DNA from: G016756615 sp035556195
GTDB taxonomy: Bacteria; Pseudomonadota; Alphaproteobacteria; Rhizobiales; Rhizobiaceae
Length of the DNA stretch: 64,000 nt
Direction of reading: 5' to 3'
Assembly (NCBI GenBank): GCA_035556195.1
Contig: DATMFK010000013.1
Span: 1 to 64,000 of the forward strand
A program made the position numbers and the translations under genes. A model generated the notes under the pieces. The model was not told the DNA's origin. It did not search any database and worked only from the letters and a program-made list of their open reading frames with translations. Below, piece after piece: positions 16,911-24,408 of this stretch. Numbering within the stretch: position 1 is the first letter of the stretch; each line of letters opens with the position of its first letter.

Positions 16911-16979
16911 CGTCTTATCCTCGCTGAGCATTTGCAGCCAAGTGGCACCACTTGGCATTGCGCAATGCGGCCAAAACAA

Positions 16980-17948
16980 TCAGCGCTGCGGTTCGCGCAG
17001 CGTCAGCGCCACGGCCGCCAGGATGATGAGGCCGCGCACGATCATCTGTTCGGAGACGGCAAGACCCATCAGAATCAGGCCGTTGTTGAGCATGCCCATC
17101 AGCAGCGAGCCGACGAGTGCGCCCACGACGGTGCCCGTGCCGCCATTGAGCCGGGTGCCGCCGACGATGACGGCGGCGATCACCGTGAGAAGGTCGGTCT
17201 CGCCGAGCGTGTAGCGCGCGCCCTGGATGCGGCCGAGATAGAGGAGCCCGGCGAGGGCCGCGCACATCGAGCCCAGCACCAGCACCTTGAGGCGCAGCCT
17301 GTCCACCTTGATGCCGGCCGCGCGCGCCGCTCTCGGATTGTCGCCGGTCGCGAGCACATGCGCGCCGAAGCGCGTCTCGCGATAGACATAGTGGCCGATG
17401 GCGACCGCGAGCACCGTCCAGATGACGAGAGACGGGACGCCGAAAAGCGAACCCGATCCGAACAGGCCGGTGAAGGTGGCATCAGTCACCGGCACCGACT
17501 GGAGGTTGGTCATCCAGCGCGCAATGCCGGCAAGCAGCCCCATCGTGGCAAGCGTGACGAGGAATGAAGGCAGCCTGCCATAGGCCACCAGCGCGCCATT
17601 GATCAGGCCGATCACGGCACCGGCCCCGAGGCCGGCGGCAACGCCGAGCACCCAGTGATGCTCGCGCATCACCACGGCCGCCGTCAGCGCCGAGACCGCC
17701 ACGACCGAGCCGACCGACAGGTCGATCTCGCCGGCCGTCAGGACGTAGACCATGCCGATCGCCATGATGGTGACCGGCGCGGTCTGCTGCACGATGTTGA
17801 GCAGGTTGGACGCGGTCAGGAAACCGTCGTCCCGCAGCACCACGGCGAAAACCGCCAGGATCAGCAGGAAGCCGACATAGACGACATAGGCGCTGGGGTC
17901 GAGACGCCCGATGAGCGGCAGGCGGCGCAGGGTGTCTTGAACGGACAT
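16980..17948 (-). CDS. Sugar ABC transporter permease (FrcC/RbsC-like)
   Basis: The 322-residue inner-membrane permease of the BPD_transp_2 class shows the family hallmark TAGEIDLSVGSVVAVSAL near residue 70. A cytoplasmic coupling segment near ATGDNPRAARAAGIKVDRL follows, and VIVGGTRLNGGTGTVVGALVG comes near the end. Eight to ten hydrophobic helices are visible. ATG at 17948 shares one base with the stop of the upstream binding-protein gene (TGATG). An in-frame GTG at 17951 is an alternative. It works with the single-domain ATPase and one or both binding proteins. Confidence 0.93.
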   Translation of the reverse strand: MSVQDTLRRLPLIGRLDPSAYVVYVGFLLILAVFAVVLRDDGFLTASNLLNIVQQTAPVTIMAIGMVYVLTAGEIDLSVGSVVAVSALTAAVVMREHHWVLGVAAGLGAGAVIGLINGALVAYGRLPSFLVTLATMGLLAGIARWMTNLQSVPVTDATFTGLFGSGSLFGVPSLVIWTVLAVAIGHYVYRETRFGAHVLATGDNPRAARAAGIKVDRLRLKVLVLGSMCAALAGLLYLGRIQGARYTLGETDLLTVIAAVIVGGTRLNGGTGTVVGALVGSLLMGMLNNGLILMGLAVSEQMIVRGLIILAAVALTLREPQR

Positions 17949-18997
17949 CACTCGACCCCGAGCGAGGCCGGCGGGTCGCGGTGCAGCGACCGGTTCCAGC
18001 CTTCTTTCACGTCATCCCTCGTGACGGCGATCGCATCGACGGCGAGGAAGGGCGGGACCTGTTCGCCGAGCAGGCCGAGAGCGGCGGCACGCGCGGCGGT
18101 CGTGCCGATCGCATAGGCCTCGTCCGCGACGATCGCCGCGACATTGCCGTCCCTCACCATGTCCAGAGCGAGCGGCTCGGAGAGATCGAGCGTCACGATC
18201 TTCGTGTTCTTGTTGCCGGCATTGCGCAGCGCCGCCAGCACCAGTTCGGCAGGTTCCGCCCAGGTGACATAGATCGCGTCGAGATTCGGGTTCTGCGCGA
18301 GGAAGGCATTGCCGATGTCCTCCGCGCGGGCCGGATCGGCAAGCCCCTGCTCGGCGACGATCTTCATGTCGGGAAAGCTCTCGATCGTCGCCTTGAAGGC
18401 GCGGTCGCGCTGGTTCGTCACGTAGAAGTCGGCATCATGGAAGATGTAGCCGACATTGCCTTTCCTGCCGAGCTTCTCGGCAAGCGCCTGACCGGCCTTG
18501 GTCCCCATCTGCGACAGGTCGGCCGACGAGATGGCGATGTAGTCCGTGCCGTGGACGAAACCCTTCGGAGCATTGTCGACGAACATCAGCTTGGTGCCGG
18601 CCGCGAGCGCCGGACGATAGGCTTCGGGCGCCGTTTCGGGATCGACCGGCAGCGAGACGATGACGCTGGGCTTCTTGGCGAGCAGCGTTTCGATATCGCT
18701 CTTCTGGCGGGCCGCGTCGAAGCCGGCGTCCGTCTCGCCGACCACCTCGATGCCGAGTCTGGCGAACTCGTCCCTGGCACCCTGTCCGACCGCACCGGAC
18801 CAATCGGATGTCGTGTGCCATGAAAGCGCGGCGGTGAACTTGCCCTCCTTCACCCTGGCTTCCTGCTCCGGCGTCAACGTAACGCTGGCGGCCGGTGTCG
18901 CCGCCTCGCCATGCGGTCCCTTGGTGGCGTCGAGAGCGGAGGCCGGCGCGACCAGCATTGCCGCGACGGCTAGGGATGCTGCGGTCATTCTGAGCAT
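17948..18997 (-). CDS. Sugar ABC transporter substrate-binding protein, second copy
   Basis: This is a 349-residue periplasmic binding protein with a Sec signal peptide (MLRMTAASLAVAAMLVAPASA). The pattern of the ribose/fructose-type family follows: PSVIVSLPVDPE, KLMFVDNAPKGF, GYIFHDADFYVTNQRD, TWAEPAELVLAAL. It is clearly homologous to the product of 19128-20195, sharing for example DAGFDAA/DAGFDSA, the VTNQRD segment and TLDLSEP. The ATG at 18997 has a GGAG ribosome site. It is tightly coupled to the permease gene, whereas the other copy is separated by a 130-base spacer with a hairpin. Confidence 0.92.
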   Translation of the reverse strand: MLRMTAASLAVAAMLVAPASALDATKGPHGEAATPAASVTLTPEQEARVKEGKFTAALSWHTTSDWSGAVGQGARDEFARLGIEVVGETDAGFDAARQKSDIETLLAKKPSVIVSLPVDPETAPEAYRPALAAGTKLMFVDNAPKGFVHGTDYIAISSADLSQMGTKAGQALAEKLGRKGNVGYIFHDADFYVTNQRDRAFKATIESFPDMKIVAEQGLADPARAEDIGNAFLAQNPNLDAIYVTWAEPAELVLAALRNAGNKNTKIVTLDLSEPLALDMVRDGNVAAIVADEAYAIGTTAARAAALGLLGEQVPPFLAVDAIAVTRDDVKEGWNRSLHRDPPASLGVE

Positions 18998-19088
18998 GGT
19001 CTTCTGTCTCCTTGAGCTGCGGCGCCAGGCGTCCACCTCGGCGCAACGACAAGCCTGCATATTGAACCCGCGCCCCTCCGGGCGGGCA

Positions 19089-19117
19089 GCCGCGGGCCGG
19101 TGCGCCGAGCCCGCGGC
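19089..19117 (-). promoter_or_regulatory. Intercistronic hairpin between the two binding-protein genes
   Basis: Perfect 9-base arms GCCGCGGGC and GCCCGCGGC are separated by 11 bases, 11 bases after the stop of the first binding-protein gene. No T-run follows, so it is not a normal rho-independent terminator. Such hairpins often protect the 3' end of binding-protein messages and raise their level over downstream genes. That role is inferred. Confidence 0.5.
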
Positions 19118-19127
19118 AAAGCCAACC

Positions 19128-20195
19128 CTACTTCGCCGCGTCCAGCACGGACTGGGGCGCGTCGCGATTGAGCGATTCCTTGTAGCCGTCGGCCACGTTG
19201 TCCTTTGTCACCGTGATCGCGGGCGCGACGACGAAGGCCGGCGCCTCCTTGCTGAGCAGCCCATAGGCCGCCGCGGTCGCCATGGCGCGGCCGAGCTCAT
19301 AGGCCTTGTCGGCGACGATGCCGGCGACATTGCCGCCCCGCACCATGTCGAGCGCGACCGGCTCGGAAAGGTCGAGCGTGACCACTTTCGTCTTGGTGTT
19401 TCCGGCCGAGCGCAGGGCGGCGAGAACGCCTTCGGCAGGTTCGGCCCAGGTGACGTAGATGCCGTCGAGATCGGGCGTCTTGGTCAGCAGCGCCTGTCCG
19501 ATCTCTTCGGCGCGCGCCGGATCGGCGATGCCCTGGCTGTCGACGATCGAGATGTCCTTGTAGTCTTTTTCGATCGTGGCCTTGAATGCATTGTCGCGCT
19601 GGTTGGTGACGTAGTATTGCGCGTCGTGGAAGATCCAGGCGACCTTGCCCTTGCCGTCGAGCGATTTGGCGAGCACGTCGGCCGCCTGCTTGCCCATCTG
19701 GAACAGATCGTCCGTTACGATCGCGACATAATCGGTGCCCTGCTTGTACCCCGACGGCACGTTGGACAGGAACACCAGCTTGACGCCCTTGTCCTTGGCG
19801 GCCTGGAAAGCCTTGGCCGAGCCGACGGGATCGAGCGGCAGCGCCAGTATGGCGCTCGGCGACTTGGCGAGCACCGTCTCCACGTCGGAAAGCTGCTTGG
19901 CGGAATCGAAGCCGGCATCGGTGGTCGCCACGACCTCGATGCCCAGCCGCTTGAATTCGTCGGTCGCGCCGGCGGTCACCGCAGACACGAAGTCCGACGA
20001 GGTGTGCCAGAGGAGCGCCGCGGTGTGCTTGCCCTCCTTGAGCTTCGCCACCTCAGCGTCGCTGAGCGTCAGCGCGCTCGACGGCGTCGCCGTTTCGCCA
20101 TTGGGGCCGACGGTTTGCGCCGCCGCGAGACCGGCCGCGCCCAAGGTAAGCATGCCGCCAAAGGCGGCCGCCATGAATTTCTGCTTCCACGACAT
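19128..20195 (-). CDS. Sugar ABC transporter substrate-binding protein, first copy
   Basis: The 355-residue protein has an N-terminal signal peptide ending near AAGLAAAQ. It is a periplasmic binding protein of the sugar class (SAILALPLDPVG, KLVFLSNVPSGYKQGTDY, AQYYVTNQRDNAF, TWAEPAEGVLAAL, TLDLSEPVALDMVRGG). It is a paralogue of the product of 17948-18997, with identical order of motifs and near-equal length. A strong GGGGAGAAAG ribosome site precedes the ATG at 20195. It is the first transporter gene after the M20 enzyme gene and is probably the more highly expressed copy, given the following hairpin. Confidence 0.92.
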   Translation of the reverse strand: MSWKQKFMAAAFGGMLTLGAAGLAAAQTVGPNGETATPSSALTLSDAEVAKLKEGKHTAALLWHTSSDFVSAVTAGATDEFKRLGIEVVATTDAGFDSAKQLSDVETVLAKSPSAILALPLDPVGSAKAFQAAKDKGVKLVFLSNVPSGYKQGTDYVAIVTDDLFQMGKQAADVLAKSLDGKGKVAWIFHDAQYYVTNQRDNAFKATIEKDYKDISIVDSQGIADPARAEEIGQALLTKTPDLDGIYVTWAEPAEGVLAALRSAGNTKTKVVTLDLSEPVALDMVRGGNVAGIVADKAYELGRAMATAAAYGLLSKEAPAFVVAPAITVTKDNVADGYKESLNRDAPQSVLDAAK

Positions 20196-20243
20196 GATTG
20201 CTTTCTCCCCTTTTATTTGCCCATGCCGGGCGGTTAAGCGATG

Positions 20244-20315
20244 ACGCTGCGGTCTGATTTCGCGAGGACGCTTCAGTCTGATCTCGCGAGGACGCTTCGG
20301 TCGAAGCTCGCCAGG
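20244..20315. repeat. 24-base tandem repeat over the stop codon of the M20 gene
   Basis: Three consecutive 24-base units lie at 20244-20267, 20268-20291 and 20292-20315. The first two differ at three positions (shared core ACGCT.C.GTCTGAT.TCGCGAGG) and the third is more diverged. The M20 stop codon at 20273-20275 lies inside the second unit. The unit is eight codons long, so gain or loss of a unit would keep the frame. Confidence 0.7.
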
Positions 20316-21544
20316 AAAGCCGCGAAGGCGACGATCCCGTCGAGATATTCCTGGACGACCACATGCTCCTCGAGCGTGTGGCAATTGCTGATGTCGCCCG
20401 GCGCGCAATAGACGGTCGGGATCCCGATGCGGTTGATCAGGAAGGGCGCTTCCGACCAGTAGGGCGCGCCCTCGATCCGGCCCCGACCGGGGCGCACAGC
20501 GAGGATCGCCTCCCTGAGCAGCGCGACCGACCTAAGGTCGGCGGGCACTTCCGAAGGCGTGCCGCCGATGGCATGATCCCGCCCCGCCGGATAGGCAAAC
20601 GAAATCTTGATGCCGTCGGCGACGGATGCGTTGCGTACCGCCGCCTCGAGGCCCGCCACCGCATCGTCCAGGCTCTCGCCCGGCAGAAGCTTGAGGATCA
20701 GGCTTATGCGACACTCGCCGGGAACGGCGATGTAGCCGCCGCCTTCCAGGCCCGTGACGAGCACGAAGGGCCGCCCGACCAGATCGTGCGGCCCGCGCGC
20801 CTCCAATTCGGCCGAATGGGCCCAGATCGCCGCCAGGACCGAATGTGCCGCCTTCAGCGCATCCACCCCCCGCTCGGGCAGGCCGAAATAGGCAGACCGA
20901 CCGACGACCATGATGTCACAGATCAGGAATCCCATCTGGGCGGGGTAGATGTTGAGCTGCGTCGGCTCGACATAGATGGCGAAGTCAGGCTTCCTGAGCT
21001 TGCCGCCTTCGATATCGGCGACGAAGGCCTTCATGCCGGCGCTGACGCCTGACCCGGGCTCGCCGCTTTCCTCGTCGCCGATGAAGGCGAAGAGAAGATC
21101 CGCCGCCGGCTCGAGCTCGGCTGCTCGCAGCAGGCGCGCCGCAGCGAGCGTCGTGCAGATGCCGGCCTTCAGATCGCCCGTGCCCCGCCCCCACATCGCG
21201 CCGTCGACGATGGCGCCGGAAAACGGGCTTTCACGATCCGTCCCGGCCCAGCGCTCGGCCCAGCCGCGGACGTGGACCGTGTCGGTATGGCCGGTGAGCA
21301 GGAGGCAGGGGCCGTCGCCCTGCCCGCGTAGCAATCCCCGCACATTGGGCCGGCCGGGCGCGAAGTCCGAGAGCATCACGTCGCTCGCGCCGAGCGCTTC
21401 GAGCTCCGCTGCGAGCAGCCGTGCGAATGCAGCTTCCTCCCCCGTGACGCTCGGTGTGCCGACGGCCCGGCGCAACAGCGCGATGGCCGCATCAGCGTCG
21501 AGAGCGGAGCGCAGGCGGGAAATGAGTTGATCGTCGATCATCAT
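20273..21544 (-). CDS. M20-family metallo-deacylase/peptidase (ArgE/DapE type)
   Basis: The 423-residue enzyme shows the di-zinc site: His86 and Asp88 in LTGHTDTVH, bridging Asp124 in GTGDLKAG, the Glu pair in FIGDEESGE, and a late His in SNCHTLEEH. A dimerisation domain lies in the middle. Family members remove acyl groups from N-acyl amino acids or cleave small peptides. The exact substrate cannot be read from sequence. Two adjacent ATG codons (21544 and 21541) overlap the ROK regulator stop, so the genes are co-translated. Its place in the cluster suggests it deacylates or cleaves the imported compound before the YhfX-like enzyme acts. Confidence 0.87.
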   Translation of the reverse strand: MMIDDQLISRLRSALDADAAIALLRRAVGTPSVTGEEAAFARLLAAELEALGASDVMLSDFAPGRPNVRGLLRGQGDGPCLLLTGHTDTVHVRGWAERWAGTDRESPFSGAIVDGAMWGRGTGDLKAGICTTLAAARLLRAAELEPAADLLFAFIGDEESGEPGSGVSAGMKAFVADIEGGKLRKPDFAIYVEPTQLNIYPAQMGFLICDIMVVGRSAYFGLPERGVDALKAAHSVLAAIWAHSAELEARGPHDLVGRPFVLVTGLEGGGYIAVPGECRISLILKLLPGESLDDAVAGLEAAVRNASVADGIKISFAYPAGRDHAIGGTPSEVPADLRSVALLREAILAVRPGRGRIEGAPYWSEAPFLINRIGIPTVYCAPGDISNCHTLEEHVVVQEYLDGIVAFAAFLASFDRSVLARSD

Positions 21545-22752
21545 TCGGCAGCCCTCGCGATGGAAACGTCCGGCAGCGCGATCTCGCCCGGCAGTCCGGC
21601 CATGCCAAACAGCTGGTTGTGCAACGTGCTGACGGCCGACGACAGCGCGCCCACCAGGCCAGCACGATTGCCGAGCGCGCTGGGCACCACGACGACCGGC
21701 CGTGCGAAAACCCGCGGCAACTCGGCTGCGAGCCGCGCCAGCAGTTCCGGGCGCATGCCGATGCTGCCGCCCATCACGATCATCTCCGGGTCGAGGATGG
21801 AGCAGAGCGCGGCGATTGCCAGAGACAGGCTCTGTGCCGTCTCGTCGAGCACGGCGGCCGAGACCGGATCGCCGACCTCCAGCCGGGCAAAGACGTCCCG
21901 CACCGTTTCCGCTCCCTCCCCGCCCTTCGCCCGGAAACGGCGCACGATCGCATGCGACCCGACTTCCAGCTCGAAGGCGCCCACCGCCAGCGCCTGCGCC
22001 GAGCGCAGCTCCGGGCCGACCGGAAGGTAGGAGATTTCCCCCGCTGCCCCGGTGGCGCCGCGCACCAGCTTGCCGTTGACGATCAGACCGAGACCGGTGC
22101 CGGTGCCGAGCGAGAGGAACGCCGCGTTCTCGCAACCCCGGGCACGACCCTGCCAGGCCTCGCCCAGCATGGCGAGGTTGACGTCGTTCTCGATCGCTAC
22201 CGGGCGCTGGAAAAGACCGCTGAGCGTCGCGACCACGTCGATCTCCGACAGCCCGCCGATGTTGGGCACGAGCGCGATGGCGCCGCTGGCGCGGTCGAGC
22301 ACGCCGGGGGATCCCACGACGACGCTGCCGATCCGCGCGGCGTCGATCCCTCTTTCGGCAGCGAGCCGCAGCGCCAGGCGATGGAGCTGGTCGAGCACGT
22401 GCCGCCCGCCGCGCGGGTCGGTCCGCTCCGTGGTTTCCGCGACGATCTCGCCGAGCAGATTGGCGAGCGCCGCCGAGACTTTCGTACCGCCCAGATCCAC
22501 GCCCAGCGAAAATGCAGCGCCGGCCGCGATTTCGAAGGTCACGGCATTGCGGCCGGGGCCGCCCGTGGTGACACCGACCGGCCTCACCCATCCGCCCGAC
22601 TCCAGCTCACCGATCACTTCCGACATGGTCTGCTTGGAAAGCCCGGTCGTGCGGGCAAGATCCGCCCGCGAGATCGGCTCGCCCTTCAACAGGATCTCCG
22701 CGACGAGCCGCCGCGAGTATTGCCTGACAAGAGGTGACCGGGAAGCGTTCAC
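21541..22752 (-). CDS. ROK-family transcriptional regulator (NagC/XylR type)
   Basis: The 403-residue protein has an N-terminal winged helix at about 8-65 (SRADLARTTGLSKQTMSEVIGELES) followed by a ROK sugar-kinase-like domain (GVDLGGTK, VVVGSPGVLD, IENDVNLAMLGE, LSLGTGTGLGL). The zinc-binding cysteine cluster of classical ROK proteins is missing. The segment after AAGEI reads SYLPVGPELRSAQ, with neither His nor Cys. Translation starts at GTG (22752). It heads the minus-strand transporter cluster, and an 11-base-arm operator-like palindrome overlaps its promoter. Autorepression relieved by the transported substrate is the likely control. Confidence 0.9.
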   Translation of the reverse strand: MNASRSPLVRQYSRRLVAEILLKGEPISRADLARTTGLSKQTMSEVIGELESGGWVRPVGVTTGGPGRNAVTFEIAAGAAFSLGVDLGGTKVSAALANLLGEIVAETTERTDPRGGRHVLDQLHRLALRLAAERGIDAARIGSVVVGSPGVLDRASGAIALVPNIGGLSEIDVVATLSGLFQRPVAIENDVNLAMLGEAWQGRARGCENAAFLSLGTGTGLGLIVNGKLVRGATGAAGEISYLPVGPELRSAQALAVGAFELEVGSHAIVRRFRAKGGEGAETVRDVFARLEVGDPVSAAVLDETAQSLSLAIAALCSILDPEMIVMGGSIGMRPELLARLAAELPRVFARPVVVVPSALGNRAGLVGALSSAVSTLHNQLFGMAGLPGEIALPDVSIARAAE

Positions 22753-22763
22753 CGAAACAACCC

Positions 22764-22794
22764 TAATTAGTTCGGCACCTTGACGAACTAATTA
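22764..22794. promoter_or_regulatory. Probable ROK operator (perfect inverted repeat)
   Basis: The arms TAATTAGTTCG (22764-22774) and CGAACTAATTA (22784-22794) are exactly complementary across a 9-base spacer. Together they form a 31-base site ending 12 bases before the regulator's GTG start. Operators of the TTAGTT...AACTAA type are known for XylR-like ROK repressors. Its AT-rich arms stand out in this GC-rich region. Confidence 0.75.
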
Positions 22795-22820
22795 TTGAGC
22801 CGGAATCTCGTTTGTGTCAA
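22791..22820 (-). promoter_or_regulatory. Promoter of the ROK-led transporter cluster
   Basis: On the minus strand there is TTGACA (22820-22815), an 18-base spacer and AATAAT (22796-22791). The -10 box shares four bases with the right arm of the inverted repeat. Transcription would begin inside the palindrome, so a bound regulator would block it. Confidence 0.5.
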
Positions 22821-22834
22821 TCGGCAGGATGGCA

Positions 22835-23076
22835 GTTCTGGACCGTCGGGCAGCCGGCCGCCAGGAAACGGAACGGATACCCGGATCACCTGGCTTCGCT
22901 CGGATCCGGGTATGACGAATTGCGTCGATGTGTTGCGCCAATCACCAACGTCGACCATTGGCAGTCGCCATAGAAGCCATAGAAGCTTCGTCATACTCGG
23001 GCCCGAGCCCGAAGGGCGAGGCGAGTATCCATTCCCTTCCCAAGCGGCCGGCTGCCGACGGTGCAGAACGAGGCGG
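22835..23076. repeat. Palindromic intergenic repeat, copy D
   Basis: The left arm carries GTTCTGGACCGTCGGG and CGGAACGGATACCCGGATCA. The centre has CGCCAATCACCAACG. The inverted right half ends GAGTATCCATTCC, GCCGACGGTGCAGAACG. It stops one base before the stop codon of the glutamine amidotransferase gene. As in the other copies, the outer arms pair with each other across about 240 bases. Confidence 0.8.
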
Positions 23077-23835
23077 CTATCTTCCCGGCACCGACAGCAG
23101 CGGCCCGCCCCGGCGAGCCGGCTTGTGCTGGCCCTTCGTCTTGCCTTCGAAGACCAGTTCCAGGAACTCGTCGAGCCAGCGCTTGAGGTGCATGTCCCAG
23201 ATCATCCGGCCGCCGAGATGGTCGCGCCCAGGTTGCGCGCCCGGCAGCTCGAAACGCTGGGCGCCGCGCACCACCCAGCGATGCATCATCACCCTCGTCA
23301 GTTCGGCGTGGAACTGGATGCCCCACGCATTCTCGCCATATCGGAATGCCTGGTTCGGATAGGTCTCGGAGGTGGCGAGCAGCGTCGCGTCGGACGGCAG
23401 CGAGAAACCCTCGCGATGGAACTGATAGACCATCTCCGGCCAGTGCATCAGCGCCTTGCCCTCCTCCGTCGGGCGGATCGGATACCAGCCGATCTCGACC
23501 AGCCCGTCGCCATGGCCCTCGACCTTGCCGCCCAGATGGTTCACCAGCATCTGGGCACCGAGGCAGATACCGAGAAAGGGCCGGTTCTCCCTGAGCGGAA
23601 CCGCGAGCCAGTCGGTCTCGCGGCGCACGAATTCGTCCTTGTCGTTGGCGCTCATCGGCCCGCCGAACACCACGGCGCCGGCATGATCCTCCAGCGTCTC
23701 CGGCAGGGGATCGCCGAGCGGCGGGCGGCGTATGTCGAGATCGAAGCCGTTTTCGATGAGCAGATGACCCACCCTGCCGGGGCTCGAACTTTCCTGGTGC
23801 AGCACGACGAGGATTTTCGGGCGCTTCGAGGACAT
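23077..23835 (-). CDS. Class I glutamine amidotransferase-like protein
   Basis: The 252-residue product has a stand-alone class I amidotransferase domain. The nucleophile is Cys91 in LGICLGAQML, with a His/Glu pair in WGIQFHAEL and an oxyanion-like FGGPMS segment at 57-62. It resembles GuaA-type amidotransferase-like proteins of unknown acceptor. No synthetase partner is adjacent. The start at 23835 (MSSKRPKILVVLHQE) is preferred to an ATG 48 bases upstream, because that one would overlap the previous gene. The TerB-like gene ends ten bases upstream, so the pair is probably co-transcribed. Confidence 0.85.
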   Translation of the reverse strand: MSSKRPKILVVLHQESSSPGRVGHLLIENGFDLDIRRPPLGDPLPETLEDHAGAVVFGGPMSANDKDEFVRRETDWLAVPLRENRPFLGICLGAQMLVNHLGGKVEGHGDGLVEIGWYPIRPTEEGKALMHWPEMVYQFHREGFSLPSDATLLATSETYPNQAFRYGENAWGIQFHAELTRVMMHRWVVRGAQRFELPGAQPGRDHLGGRMIWDMHLKRWLDEFLELVFEGKTKGQHKPARRGGPLLSVPGR

Positions 23836-23845
23836 GGTCTGCTGG

Positions 23846-24316
23846 CTAGTTGATCTTTCCGCCCTGGGCCTCACGCTGGGCACGCAGGCGCAAGGCGATG
23901 CGCTCGCGGCTGTCGACGCCGATCAGTTCGGCGACGCGCCAGACCGTATTGTCCTCCAGCTCGTGCATTTCGCCGTCGGCATAGACGATATCCCACATGA
24001 TGCCGATGAAATCGGCCCGTGCCTTGGCGTCGAGATGGCGCTTCAGCACGCTTGTGAAGGCATAGAGGTCGATCGCTTCCTGGTCGGCCTTCTCGCCGGC
24101 CCGGAACAGGGCTTCGAGGGCTTGGCCGTGAACGTCGTAATGTTCCGCCAGCGTTTCCTTCAGCCGGCTGATCTCCGATTGCTGGCGCTCGCCGTCGGCG
24201 TCCATCACATGGACCATCAGCGCAGCGGCCGCGACTCTCGGGTCGTCCTTGCCGCCGAAGGAGCCGGACGCGCCGGCCGGCAGGTCTTTCAGAAAGGACA
24301 AGAGACGTTCGATCAT
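23846..24316 (-). CDS. TerB-like protein
   Basis: The 156-residue, largely helical protein has the TerB/DjlA-type pattern of two similar acidic segments: AAALMVHVMDADGERQQSEISRL (about 30-52) and FIGIMWDIVYADGEMHELEDN (about 102-122). In TerB these bind metal ions. A direct tellurite role should not be assumed; such domains are common in rhizobia next to housekeeping genes. It lies 92 bases after hemY and ten bases before the amidotransferase gene. Confidence 0.85.
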   Translation of the reverse strand: MIERLLSFLKDLPAGASGSFGGKDDPRVAAAALMVHVMDADGERQQSEISRLKETLAEHYDVHGQALEALFRAGEKADQEAIDLYAFTSVLKRHLDAKARADFIGIMWDIVYADGEMHELEDNTVWRVAELIGVDSRERIALRLRAQREAQGGKIN

Positions 24317-24408
24317 GGGGAGAAATCCGGGAGCCTGAGACGAGCGCTACATAATGCCTTGAGACGAAATTTTTTAGATAGGCCAGTTCAACTGCGCAGG
24401 CACGCCAG

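Noticed and set aside
23846..24316. Tellurite-resistance operon
   Set aside because: Only a TerB-like domain is present, with no TerC, TerD or other partners. The neighbours are haem genes and an amidotransferase.
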